Assembly (NCBI RefSeq): GCF_002864045.1
Contig: NZ_PJPV01000058.1
Location: 1-56,979 of the forward strand
Length of the DNA stretch: 56,979 bases
Reading direction: 5' to 3'
DNA from: Endozoicomonas acroporae
GTDB lineage: Bacteria > Pseudomonadota > Gammaproteobacteria > Pseudomonadales > Endozoicomonadaceae
Part shown: piece after piece, positions 1-8,466 of the stretch
Position numbering within the stretch: position 1 is the first letter of the stretch
How the letters are laid out: each line of letters starts with the position of its first letter
Position numbers and translations under genes: made by a program
The notes under the pieces: generated by a model
Databases searched by the model: none
Told to the model about the DNA's origin: nothing
The model's input: only the letters and a program-made list of their open reading frames with translations

Positions 1-63
1 AAGAACGACGAAAACCGGGATCAACTGAAACTGGGTTTTGACTCGCGCCCATGGGCGCAATAA
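1..63 (+). CDS. C-terminal end of an unidentified protein (cut by window edge)
   Basis: The first 63 bases read as an open frame of 20 codons ending KLGFDSRPWAQ and a TAA stop, immediately followed by a small hairpin (GCCCT/AGGGC, about 66-78). This looks like the tail of a gene entering from the left. It is too short to assign a family, and chance reading frames of this length are common, so the call is tentative. Confidence 0.35.
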   Translation, partial: KNDENRDQLKLGFDSRPWAQ

Positions 64-91
64 TAGCCCTTTGAGGGCGTCCCCTAATAAG

Positions 92-110
92 CTTCCGGCT
101 ATGCCGGAAG
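92..110. terminator. Hairpin between convergent gene ends
   Basis: A perfect 8-bp stem (CTTCCGGC, loop TAT, GCCGGAAG) directly abuts the 3' end of the leftward chloride-channel gene. It lies between that gene and the gene end at position 63, so a bidirectional transcription-stop role is likely. No long T run follows, hence moderate confidence. Confidence 0.45.
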
Positions 111-1616
111 TCATTTAACTTGCCCGGGTTGTCGATCGCCCAGGACGACCCAATGACTGTTTGTGCTATTTATCTTCCTGAGTTCATTTGGTACAGACTC
201 TGACGATAATGTCACCAACTGTCTATCCATCAAACCCGCAACCCCTGTTCGATTCAACAACTGAGCCATCGGGGAAAGCTGAATATTCTGCCCACGAACC
301 AGGAACTGCATGGCAAAAATACTCTGTTGTCCACAGATCTGGCTGGAGGTCAGACAGGCAATCACAATAGCCAGCATGGCTGGCAGAATAATCTGGGAAC
401 TGTGGGTAAGCTCCAGCACAGTAATCAGGGCCGTCAACGGAGCCTGAAAGATCGCCGACATCATGGCGATCATCCCGGTGATAACATGAAAGGTTATATT
501 GATAGAAACACCCGGGAACTGCTCAGCCAGTAGAGCACAGCAGGCACCGACTGCGGCTCCTATCATCAACGATGGCCCGATCATTCCTCCGGGAACGCCC
601 AGACCGATGACCAGTGGTGTAATCACCAGCTTGGCCGCCAGCAGGATAAAGAGAAACTGCAGATTTACCTCGTCACCGTTCAGCAGGGCTTCAATGGTGT
701 CATAGCCAATGCCCATGGTTGCAGGGATCAGAACGGCGACTATGCCCATTAGAAGCCCAGCAATTAACAGTGGCAATACGACCTTATTCTGGCGCTTTTG
801 CATGGCAAAGATATTAATTTGAATAAACGCCGCAGCAAGAAGGCCAATAATGACCGCAGTGATCGCCGTAACCACCAGGTCTTCGGGTACGGCAGAAGGA
901 ATGATCGGGATCTGAAAAGCCGGGTTAGGGCCGTAAACCGTTTGGGTCAGAACGGAAGCCACCACAGCGGATGCCATGACCGGAATAAAGCTTTCCAGTG
1001 AATACTCTTTCATAACCACTTCCATGGCGAAGATCACCCCGGCCATGGGCGTATTGAACAGTGCGGCAATGGCTGCGGCAGTACCACAACCCGCCAGTAC
1101 TCCCAGAGTGTTGGCAGGCAGTTTCAGCATCTGGCCCAGAAAGCTGCCAGCCCCTGCGCCCAAATGTACCGCAGGCCCTTCACGCCCCACCGAGAAGCCA
1201 CTGACCAGCGCGATCAATGCCGCCAAAAACTGGGTGATGGTGCCGGTAATGGGTAACCAGCCCCTGTTCAGGGTCAAGCGCTCGATCACATGGGCAATGC
1301 CAAAGCTTCTTTGCCCGGGGGGACAGCGCTTGATTAACAGAATCAGGGCAATGGCTCCCCCGAGAGGTGACAGGAAGCGAACCAGGGGAGGGAGAGCTTC
1401 ATAACCACTTTCCACCGATGCCAGCGTTGCAAATACCTGCTCAGGTATCAGGGCACGCTGAGAAAAAACGCCAAAGTAAAACAGCAAGTCCTCAAAGGCG
1501 ATAAGAAAGCCTCCAGCCAGCAGTCCGGTCATCAGTGCCATCAGGGTCAGTTGTGGCAGCGCTTCTGATTGCGCCAGACGCAGCCTTAAATTCTGTATCG
1601 AGGGGTTGTTGAACAT
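111..1616 (-). CDS. clcA: ClC-family chloride/proton antiporter
   Basis: This 501-residue polytopic membrane protein belongs to the ClC voltage-gated chloride channel/antiporter family, which in bacteria exchanges Cl- for H+ across the inner membrane, for example during acid stress. The hallmark GREGP motif is visible at about residues 144-148, with Glu146 at the place of the E. coli gating glutamate, preceded by the GFSVGREGP context that lines the anion path. A second family motif, GLGVPGGMIGP, lies near residue 345. Length is close to the E. coli ClcA length (473) plus a C-terminal extension. It stands alone, transcribed leftward, and its upstream gap contains a MITE. A pure channel rather than an exchanger cannot be excluded, but the conserved Glu favours exchange. 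Confidence 0.9.
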   Translation of the reverse strand: MFNNPSIQNLRLRLAQSEALPQLTLMALMTGLLAGGFLIAFEDLLFYFGVFSQRALIPEQVFATLASVESGYEALPPLVRFLSPLGGAIALILLIKRCPPGQRSFGIAHVIERLTLNRGWLPITGTITQFLAALIALVSGFSVGREGPAVHLGAGAGSFLGQMLKLPANTLGVLAGCGTAAAIAALFNTPMAGVIFAMEVVMKEYSLESFIPVMASAVVASVLTQTVYGPNPAFQIPIIPSAVPEDLVVTAITAVIIGLLAAAFIQINIFAMQKRQNKVVLPLLIAGLLMGIVAVLIPATMGIGYDTIEALLNGDEVNLQFLFILLAAKLVITPLVIGLGVPGGMIGPSLMIGAAVGACCALLAEQFPGVSINITFHVITGMIAMMSAIFQAPLTALITVLELTHSSQIILPAMLAIVIACLTSSQICGQQSIFAMQFLVRGQNIQLSPMAQLLNRTGVAGLMDRQLVTLSSESVPNELRKINSTNSHWVVLGDRQPGQVK

Positions 1617-1856
1617 AGATGCCGCCTGGGTAAAGTTGTTCCGTTGCTGAGCGGTTATCGGGTGGTTTTGTTTCCTGGCATGGGGGGTGAAGATATGATT
1701 TTTCAGGGTTATGGGCTTCAGTAATCGCTTATGCCGGAATTAAACAACGTCGGTTGACGTATGTAGTTTGCAGTTTACCGGATTGTCATTGCGCCTCTCT
1801 ACCTGTTAAAACAGTGTTGTTACTTTTCAGGTATGATTGAACAGTTTTTGTACATA

Positions 1857-2067
1857 TAAGTAGTTAACCAAATGAAATCATATTTTCTGACTAAGTGGAC
1901 AGTCACTCCCGGCAACTGCTCCTGCGTTGCTCTAGCTCCTGCATCCATGCAGTCGTGCGGCGTTACAACTCCGGTCACATAGCTACGGCTATGCTCCCTG
2001 CGTTGTGCCTTGCATAGTAACTGCCCACTTAGCCAGAAATATACGATTCCATTTGGCCAACTACTTA
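1857..2067. mobile_element. MITE copy 1 (long form, TA-bounded)
   Basis: This is a 211-bp non-coding element with imperfect terminal inverted repeats of about 42 bp: TAAGTAGTTAACCAAATGAA at the left and the complement of TAAGTAGTTGGCCAAATGGA at the right. It begins and ends with TA, as expected for insertion into a TA target. Related copies lie at 32429-32593 and 56756-56918, with a partial one at 9644-9710. This copy keeps about 46 bp of internal sequence that the other full copies lack. It ends 23 bp upstream of the lrgA-like start codon, so the promoter of that operon must lie within or beyond it. Confidence 0.85.
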
Positions 2068-2090
2068 GCTGCTTCAGGAGAGATCGAACG

Positions 2091-2471
2091 ATGTCATCAG
2101 GAACGCTGTCAGGCATTGTCATTTTGCTGTTTTTTACCGTGCTGGGTGATGTATTAAGTGACGCATTCAGTCTTTCGGTTCCGGGCTCTGTGATGGGGTT
2201 GATACTTCTGGTTATTTATCTTCAGTTGTCTGGCGGTGTCAGTGAGTCGCTGGATACGGTGAGCCAGTTCTGTATCCGTTATCTGGCCGTGCTGTTTATC
2301 CCGGGTTGTGTTGGTATTTTCTTCCTGAGTGACCTGCTCTTGCAGCAATGGCTGCCGATCGCTCTGGCCATGTTGGTGGCGACCCCTGTTTCCCTGGTGT
2401 TAACGGCTGTTCTCCTGCAATGGCTGCTGAAACGCTTTGCCAGCACCAGCGGAGAGAATCATCATGGATGA
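2091..2471 (+). CDS. CidA/LrgA family membrane protein
   Basis: This 126-residue, four-helix hydrophobic protein has the LrgA/CidA pattern, including the VPGSVMGLILL segment near residues 30-40. LrgA/CidA proteins are small holin-like membrane proteins that act with LrgB/CidB partners in murein hydrolase control or export of small organic acids. The ATG at 2091 is chosen because a good Shine-Dalgarno (CAGGAG) precedes it; the frame stays open upstream only by reading through the MITE. The stop codon overlaps the start of the next gene by 8 bases, indicating translational coupling. Confidence 0.85.
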   Translation: MSSGTLSGIVILLFFTVLGDVLSDAFSLSVPGSVMGLILLVIYLQLSGGVSESLDTVSQFCIRYLAVLFIPGCVGIFFLSDLLLQQWLPIALAMLVATPVSLVLTAVLLQWLLKRFASTSGENHHG

Positions 2472-3192
2472 GGTGATCAGTTTCTCTTACGGACTATTAC
2501 AGCAGCAAATGAACAACCCGGTTGCCATTTTGTTGATCAATCTGGGCGCTTACCTGCTGGCGGAAAAGTTGTTTAATCGTATGGGGCGCAAAGGGTGGTT
2601 TCACCCGCTGTTTACCACCAGTCTGCTGGTTTTTCTGGTGATTCGCTGTTCTCCACTTGAGCCCGATGTGTATACCAGGCACAGCGAGTTGCTGAAGATG
2701 TTGCTGGCACCCTTTACGGTAGCACTGGCGGTTCCTCTGTCACGACAGCTGCACACTCTTCGCCAGTTAGCGGGTCCTCTTCTGTGTACATTACTGATCG
2801 GTGGATTGCTGGCGGCGTTTATGGGTATGGGGATGGCTCTGGCAGCCGGCGGCTCAGGAGACGTGGTGTTATCCATTTCTACCAAAGCCGTAACCACAGC
2901 GGTTGCCCTGGTGATGGGCGAACAGTATGGCGCTATTATTCCCCTGGTGGCGGCGGTGGTCATTATTTCCGGCGTTTATGGATCGCTGGTGGGGCCAGCA
3001 CTGTGTCGCAAGTTTGGCGTGACTGATCCAAGGGCTATTGGCTTTGCCATGGGCGTAAACGCTCATGCAGGTGGCACGGCCCGGGCTTTTGAACTGGATC
3101 TGACCATGGGAGTCTATTCCAGCCTGGGAATGTGCCTGTGTGCTGTCTACATGCCGCTTCTTGTGCCTTGGCTGATCCGCCTATTATTGTAA
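2464..3192 (+). CDS. LrgB/CidB family membrane protein
   Basis: This 242-residue polytopic protein is the LrgB/CidB partner of the upstream gene. The conserved stretch with STKAVTTAVAL and the later GxNAHAGGTARAFE segment are typical of this family. Members are inner-membrane proteins implicated in control of autolysis or transport of small metabolites such as pyruvate or glycolate. The ATG at 2464 lies inside the end of the LrgA-like gene (ATGGATGA overlap), so the two are coupled in one operon. Function within the family is not fixed by sequence alone. Confidence 0.88.
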   Translation: MDEVISFSYGLLQQQMNNPVAILLINLGAYLLAEKLFNRMGRKGWFHPLFTTSLLVFLVIRCSPLEPDVYTRHSELLKMLLAPFTVALAVPLSRQLHTLRQLAGPLLCTLLIGGLLAAFMGMGMALAAGGSGDVVLSISTKAVTTAVALVMGEQYGAIIPLVAAVVIISGVYGSLVGPALCRKFGVTDPRAIGFAMGVNAHAGGTARAFELDLTMGVYSSLGMCLCAVYMPLLVPWLIRLLL

Positions 3193-3210
3193 TTAGCCTG
3201 AGAAAACCCG

Positions 3211-3423
3211 ATGTTCGATAAACAAGACCTGCTCAAAATCGCCAACCAGACCATGCCTTTCGGGAAATATCAGGGCAGAAGGCTGATCGACCTGCCAGAG
3301 CCCTATCTTCTCTGGTTTGCCGACAAAGGCTTTCCGGAGGGTGAGCTGGGTAAGCTGCTGGCATTGACTCTGGAGATTCAGGTCAATGGGTTGAATGATC
3401 TGATTACGCCATTGAAACACTAA
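3211..3423 (+). CDS. DUF3820 family small protein
   Basis: This 70-residue soluble protein carries the DUF3820 signature: MPFGKYQGRRLIDLP near the start, followed by YLLWFADKGFPEGELGKLL. The family is widespread in gammaproteobacteria; its molecular role is unsettled, and it has been described as a quorum-sensing-regulated virulence factor type. It starts 18 bases after the LrgB-like stop codon and may be read through from that operon. Confidence 0.8.
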   Translation: MFDKQDLLKIANQTMPFGKYQGRRLIDLPEPYLLWFADKGFPEGELGKLLALTLEIQVNGLNDLITPLKH

Positions 3424-3513
3424 GTCTCCTTCAGAAATGGAGCGACGATATCCCGGAGAGTTCTGGTAAGATCGCCGGGTCAAACAATAATCCAGACGTA
3501 ACGGAAGCAGCAG

Positions 3514-4557
3514 ATGATTAAAGTGGGGATTGTCGGTGGAACGGGCTATACCGGAGCGGAGCTGTTGCGGTTGCTATCGGTTCATCCAAATGTTGAGTTG
3601 CGTATGATCACCTCCCGTTCTGAAGCGGGAAAGCCGGTCAGTGAACTTTTTTCCGGGTTACGGGGAAAGCTTGATCTGAACTTTTCGCTTCCGGATAACC
3701 AACAGCTGACCTCATGTGACCTGGTGTTCTTTGCCACACCCAATGGTATTGCCATGGAGTCTGTGCCGGAATTACTGTCTGCCGGCGTTCGGGTGATTGA
3801 TCTGGCGGCTGACTTTCGTTTGCGCGATACAGCGCTGTGGCAGCAGTGGTATGGTATTGAGCACGCCTGCCCGGAGGTATTGGCAGAAGCGGTCTATGGC
3901 CTGCCAGAAATGAACCGTGCCGATATTGCCTGCGCCCGGCTGGTGGCCAACCCCGGCTGCTACCCAACGGCAACGCAGCTTGGTTTATTACCCCTGGTGA
4001 GAGCAGGACTGGTCAGTGGCAATATCATTGTCGATGCCAAATCGGGAGTCAGCGGTGCTGGCCGTGGTGCCAATGTGGGCACTCTGCTCTGCGAAGCCTC
4101 CGAGTCTTTTAAGGCCTATGGTGTTGCCGGTCATCGTCATTTGCCGGAAATTCGCCAGGGTATTGAGCGCATGCCAGAAACGGGTGTATCGCCATTTACC
4201 GGCGATCTGGTATTTGTTCCCCATTTGACCCCAATGATCCGCGGTATCCACTCCACGCTGTATTGCACCGTCAAAGACCACAGTATTGACCTTCAGGGGT
4301 TGTATGAGAGTACCTTTGCCGATGAGCCTTTTGTTGATGTTATGCCTGTGGGCAGCCACCCGGAAACCCGGTCGGTTCGTGGATGTAACCAGTGTCGTAT
4401 AGCGATCCATCGTCCACAGGGCGGGGACACGGTGGTGATATTGTCTGTTATTGATAACCTGGTCAAAGGGGCAGCAGGCCAGGCCGTTCAGAATATGAAC
4501 ATAATGTTTGGACTGGATGAAATGACCGGACTGGACTTCCCTGCTGCTATGCCCTGA
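3514..4557 (+). CDS. argC: N-acetyl-gamma-glutamyl-phosphate reductase
   Basis: ArgC catalyses the NADPH-dependent reduction of N-acetylglutamyl phosphate to the semialdehyde, the third step of arginine synthesis, in the cytoplasm. The 347-residue length is standard. The N-terminal [17 protein letters not shown] is the NAD(P)-binding glycine motif, and NPGCYPTA contains the catalytic Cys149. The C-terminal [11 protein letters not shown] motif is also characteristic. No other arg genes are adjacent, so this is a lone argC. The start ATG at 3514 follows the purine-rich stretch GGAAGCAGCAG. Confidence 0.96.
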   Translation: MIKVGIVGGTGYTGAELLRLLSVHPNVELRMITSRSEAGKPVSELFSGLRGKLDLNFSLPDNQQLTSCDLVFFATPNGIAMESVPELLSAGVRVIDLAADFRLRDTALWQQWYGIEHACPEVLAEAVYGLPEMNRADIACARLVANPGCYPTATQLGLLPLVRAGLVSGNIIVDAKSGVSGAGRGANVGTLLCEASESFKAYGVAGHRHLPEIRQGIERMPETGVSPFTGDLVFVPHLTPMIRGIHSTLYCTVKDHSIDLQGLYESTFADEPFVDVMPVGSHPETRSVRGCNQCRIAIHRPQGGDTVVILSVIDNLVKGAAGQAVQNMNIMFGLDEMTGLDFPAAMP

Positions 4558-4751
4558 TAAGAGACGGTATCATTATAGTCATAAATAAGCGCTGCTCCTC
4601 TCTGGTTTAGCAATCAGAGTGGGGCGTTGGGTTTTGTCAGATTTCAAGTTAATTGTAAATTTTTTATTTTCTTTAACAGAAATTTTATTCTCTTATTTTT
4701 TTGTCTATTTTTGATGGCCTAAAGAAAAAATAATATACAGAGGTTTTAGCT

Positions 4752-6362
4752 ATGGATACGAAAGGTCATCAAGCAAATCCTGTTAACAACCAGCAAGTAA
4801 CCTATCCACAATCACAACCGCCTCTTTCCTCATCCGACGCATGTCGATTACCCGCTGGTTCTGGCCATCAAGCACCAGTGAATTACTTTGGATACTCCTT
4901 AAATTCACAAGATCCCAATAGACAACATTTGGCACATGCTCCCAATTACCGTCCCAATACCAACCCGGGTCAGGTGAGAAACGTTGATTATCTGGCGCAA
5001 GGCGTTGTATCAACAGCCACTGTTCACCCGCAACTATACCCAGATCTTCCTCCATACCCGGATCTTCCTCCATACTCGGATCCTCCGCCTCCATATCCGG
5101 GAACCGATGACCAACAGTCCGGGGTTGGCTCTCAACCATCAATAACCACCTCGTTTCCCTCGCCCATAGAAAAGTTTCAACGAGCATTTACACCTGAGCA
5201 GCAATATGCGATCCAGCAGGTGCTGGGTGGTTCAATCAACGGATCAACCTGGCTGGCCTATCGACTGGCCGCCCTGAAAAATTATGAACTGCATTTTATT
5301 ATTGATAACAGCATGTCAATGGATACCCAGGATGGCATGGTACATCCTGAGGTCGGAGTAAAAATGTCCAGGTTTGAAGAGGCGGTCTATCGGTTGAGTC
5401 ATGTTGCCGATTTATTAGCCCATATTCCGGTGATGGGAATAAAAATTCAAAGTTTCACTCAGGAATTCCCGCCAATTGATACCGGTGGCACGCCAGCCGA
5501 GGTTGCGATGCAGATGAAGAGGTGTCTGGACACTATTTTCATGGCTGAGAGACTCCCTTCAACCCCGCTCTATCCTGCCATGTTAAAAAGCATAGAAGAG
5601 TCTGAACGTTCTCCGAAATCTCCCCCCCGTATTATCTATGTATTTAATGATGGTGAGCCCAATAACGGAGGCTCTAAAGAGCATATTTTTGAATTACTGA
5701 AACACCGAAAGGCTGAGAGGAGTCCGGTGTGCCTGGTTGCCTGTACTGATGTAGATTCATCAGTCGAGTGGATGAACGAGGCAGATGAGCAGCCAAACGT
5801 TCATGTTGTTGACGATTTCCAATCAGAAATGAGAGAAGTGAAGAGGCACCAGGGTGAAGCTTTTCCCTTTACAGAAGGCTTCTACCTTATGTCCACTTTG
5901 CTTGGTCCCATTGACCCACTGTTTGATAAAGCTGATGAAAATCACATCTTTGATCATGCGGATTATCAGGAGATCTGTGGCTATAGCGTATCGCCAGCGG
6001 AGTATGACTTATATCGAAATGAAGCTTATCGACTGCAAAATGAGCCTTATCGACAGCAAAACAGACAGGCTGGAAATGCACCTTATCGACAGCAAAACCG
6101 GCAGGCTGGAAATGAGCCTTATCGACAGCAAAACCGGCAGGCTGGAAATGCACCTTATCGACAGCAAAACTGGCAGGCTGGAAATGAGCCTTATCGACAG
6201 CAAAACCGGCAGGCTGGAAATGTACCTTATCGACAGCAAAACTGGCAGGCTGGAAATGAGCCTTATCGACAACAATACCGGCAGGCCGAAAATGAAGCTT
6301 ACCGATTACGAGACAGGCATAATGAAAATAATGAAAGTTCTGATTACTGTTTAATTTCATAG
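4752..6362 (+). CDS. vWA-domain protein with L/PPxY motifs and 12-residue C-terminal repeats
   Basis: This 536-residue protein has no visible signal peptide. Residues 1-150 are Pro/Gln/Tyr-rich and disordered and contain two LPPY motifs (99-102, 105-108) and PPPY (112-115), which match the L/PPxY ligand of WW domains. Residues about 175-380 form a von Willebrand factor A domain with a complete MIDAS set: DNSMS at 185-189, Thr271 and Asp300 (FNDGEP). The C-terminal 110 residues are about seven 12-residue repeats of the form EPYRQQNRQAGN. A vWA domain with intact MIDAS binds a divalent cation and protein ligands; WW domains are mostly eukaryotic, so a host-directed role is inferred. The gene stands alone behind an AT-rich gap. 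Specific function unknown. Confidence 0.75.
   Translation: MDTKGHQANPVNNQQVTYPQSQPPLSSSDACRLPAGSGHQAPVNYFGYSLNSQDPNRQHLAHAPNYRPNTNPGQVRNVDYLAQGVVSTATVHPQLYPDLPPYPDLPPYSDPPPPYPGTDDQQSGVGSQPSITTSFPSPIEKFQRAFTPEQQYAIQQVLGGSINGSTWLAYRLAALKNYELHFIIDNSMSMDTQDGMVHPEVGVKMSRFEEAVYRLSHVADLLAHIPVMGIKIQSFTQEFPPIDTGGTPAEVAMQMKRCLDTIFMAERLPSTPLYPAMLKSIEESERSPKSPPRIIYVFNDGEPNNGGSKEHIFELLKHRKAERSPVCLVACTDVDSSVEWMNEADEQPNVHVVDDFQSEMREVKRHQGEAFPFTEGFYLMSTLLGPIDPLFDKADENHIFDHADYQEICGYSVSPAEYDLYRNEAYRLQNEPYRQQNRQAGNAPYRQQNRQAGNEPYRQQNRQAGNAPYRQQNWQAGNEPYRQQNRQAGNVPYRQQNWQAGNEPYRQQYRQAENEAYRLRDRHNENNESSDYCLIS
6039..6290 (+). repeat. 36-bp tandem repeat encoding 12-residue units
   Basis: Seven nearly identical 36-bp units, followed by a degenerate eighth, encode alternating NEPYRQQNRQAG and NAPYRQQN(R/W)QAG within the vWA protein. 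Near-identity at the DNA level suggests recent expansion by slippage or recombination, so copy number probably varies between strains. Confidence 0.9.
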
Positions 6363-6570
6363 CGTTACTGGCTGTCTGCAGGAATATGTATTCTCTGTCG
6401 CTTAACGGCTTGACCAATTCAAACAGCAGATGGAAGTAGCGCAGCAGCCAGGCAATAGCGACTTGCCATCAACTGCCCCTGAAAAAGCCAGATAGTTACT
6501 GTTGACCCATATCTAGGAGGCTGTCCGAGAATAGACTGCCCTACTGCGGTGCTTACCTGTTTCTCAACCT

Positions 6571-7917
6571 TTACCAAAAATTACTTGTAATGGCATCATA
6601 GAGTACCTTCCCAAACCATTGGTACCCCTCAGCTTCACTTGTCACCACGCCCTGGATCATGCGCTTTAACGGCACGACTTTATCTTCATGGCCGTGATCT
6701 TTTGCCCATCTCAGCTCATTAACCAGAGTGCTCCGGGCTTTATCCGTAAGCGTTGACCTGGCGCCCGCAATGATGCGTTGTAACCGCTCTGCAGTTTTGT
6801 AATCTCTGATTTCTATTGCCCGTATCAGATGTTCATTCAGTGTCTCCCGGGCTCCGTCCGTCAACGTTGATTCAGCGCCCGCAATGATGCGTTGTAACCG
6901 CTCTGCGGTTTTGTAATCTCTGTGTTTTATTGCCAGTATCAGATAACTGCTCAGTGTGTCCCGGGTTTCGTCCGTCAGCGTTGTCCTGGTGCCCTTAATG
7001 AGCCGCTGTAACTGCTCTGCGGTATTGTAATCCCCGTGTTCTATTGCCCGTTTCAGATATCTACTCAGTGCGTCCCTGGTTTCATCCGTCGGCGTTGTCC
7101 CGGTGCCCGCAAAGATACCCATTAATCGCTTTGCAGCCTTGTAATTCCTATACTCTATTGCCCATTTCAGTTCTTTGCTCAATGCGCTCCGGGCTTCGTC
7201 CGTCGGCATTGTTTCGGTACCCACAATGATGCGCTGTAACCGCTCTGCAGTTTTGTAATCCCTGTGCTCTATTGCCCGTTTCAGATCTTTACCCAATGCG
7301 CTCCGGGCTTCGTCCGTAAGCGTTGTTCCGGTGCGCTCAATGATGCATTTTAACCGTTCTGCGGTATCGTACTTCTGGTGCTCTATTGCCCGTTTCAGAC
7401 CTTCACTCAGCGCGCACCGGGCTTCTTCCGTCAGCGTTACCCCGGTGTCTTCAATGGTGGTTAGTAACTGCTCTGCGGTATCGTAATGCCCGTGCTCTAT
7501 TGCCATTTTCAGATCATTACTCAGCTTGTTCCGGTGCTCTTCCGTCGACATTGCCCCGGAGCCCTGAACGGTCTGTTGTTTTTGCAGTTCCCGGGAAGGC
7601 AGGGTATTAGTCTGTATTTCCTGGTTTGTTGTTCCCTCTGCCGCTGCTACGAAAACCCATGATTTCATTAAATCTGACAGGCCACCATTGAAAAATGGGT
7701 AGGATTTTCTTTTTTCTATTTGATGAGTATTTAAAAGCGTCGGCTTTTTACAATTTGTGTCATCGGGATTCGTTGTGTCAATGTGATTCGCACAGCTGGT
7801 ATCGGCAGTTACATGCCTGAAAGATACTTTGCCATATACAGGGCAATCTTTACCGGCTTCAGCAGATTTGGTTTTTCGGGAATTATTAACTAAGTCAATT
7901 AAGATTGGTAAATTCAT
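6571..7917 (-). CDS. Protein with eight 38-residue helical repeats, function unknown
   Basis: The 448-residue product has a unique N-terminal segment of about 120 residues and then eight consecutive 38-residue repeats (about residues 123-426) with the pattern TLTDEAR-x-AL, LKRAIEH, DY-x-TAERLQRII. Each unit looks like a pair of amphipathic helices, suggesting an alpha-solenoid resembling TPR or ankyrin arrays in shape but matching neither consensus. No signal peptide or membrane segment is evident. The gene is monocistronic. Repeat solenoids usually bind proteins; a host-interaction role is only inferred from the neighbourhood. Confidence 0.7.
   Translation of the reverse strand: MNLPILIDLVNNSRKTKSAEAGKDCPVYGKVSFRHVTADTSCANHIDTTNPDDTNCKKPTLLNTHQIEKRKSYPFFNGGLSDLMKSWVFVAAAEGTTNQEIQTNTLPSRELQKQQTVQGSGAMSTEEHRNKLSNDLKMAIEHGHYDTAEQLLTTIEDTGVTLTEEARCALSEGLKRAIEHQKYDTAERLKCIIERTGTTLTDEARSALGKDLKRAIEHRDYKTAERLQRIIVGTETMPTDEARSALSKELKWAIEYRNYKAAKRLMGIFAGTGTTPTDETRDALSRYLKRAIEHGDYNTAEQLQRLIKGTRTTLTDETRDTLSSYLILAIKHRDYKTAERLQRIIAGAESTLTDGARETLNEHLIRAIEIRDYKTAERLQRIIAGARSTLTDKARSTLVNELRWAKDHGHEDKVVPLKRMIQGVVTSEAEGYQWFGKVLYDAITSNFW
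6640..7551 (-). repeat. 114-bp coding tandem repeats (8 units)
   Basis: The 38-residue protein repeats correspond to 114-bp DNA units. Adjacent units still share long nucleotide stretches, for example the segment around 7192 and its equivalent 114 bases further at 7306, so the array arose by duplication within the gene. The boundaries given are approximate. Confidence 0.8.
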
Positions 7918-8032
7918 TATTGATTTTTCTCTTGATCATTTTTTTCATTAGATAGCAGTCAACTAATTTCGTTCCATCTTTTTACGGATAATTATCTTCC
8001 CGGAAACAAACTAATAAAGATCAGCTCTTTAG

Positions 8033-8260
8033 TTGCACATTAACCCCTGCATAAAAAAATCTGAAGCCCACCTGCTCTTGACTTGCTTTCTGGTTATGGC
8101 AAACCTTGTTCCATACCTGTTGAAAAACACAAACTCACCCACTAATACTGATAATAATCATGAAGAGTGCAAAAAAAATAATGACCATATAATCAAGTCA
8201 ACAATTTTATTAGTTGGAATCGCGATTATGATGACACTGATCTTTCACTTCTGGCACTGA
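8033..8260 (+). CDS. Possible small membrane protein
   Basis: Within the 549-bp gap between two leftward genes there is a 75-codon frame starting at TTG, with an internal ATG at 8096 that would give 54 residues. The product has a hydrophobic stretch near its start and a clear C-terminal transmembrane segment (STILLVGIAIMMTLIFHFW). No convincing ribosome binding site is seen before either start and no family is recognised, so it may not be a gene. Nothing else is visible in this gap. Confidence 0.22.
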   Translation: MHINPCIKKSEAHLLLTCFLVMANLVPYLLKNTNSPTNTDNNHEECKKNNDHIIKSTILLVGIAIMMTLIFHFWH

Positions 8261-8466
8261 ACACAGGAAAAATCTAAAAATTGTTTAACCAAAAATTCCA
8301 CTAAATCTGACCACCACCACTTTGCCGAATTTGGCCGAACTTGCTGCCTGGTGTTCTAAGGCGGTTCATTTTCCGATGAAATGTCTTCTGTTGAGAAATC
8401 ACCATCTGATAACCCTTCTGAGGAATCATCATCACTTTTTGACAAATAACGAAGGTTAACGATGAC

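Noticed and set aside
5887..6417. Long minus-strand frames opposite the 36-bp repeat array
   Set aside because: The repeat unit is a multiple of three, so every frame stays open by chance; the plus-strand frame continues a real vWA protein.
6516..6530. GGAGGCTGTCC-like sequence resembling an insertion-sequence end, repeated at 32601
   Set aside because: Only about 12 bases are shared and no second end or transposase is nearby; chance cannot be excluded.
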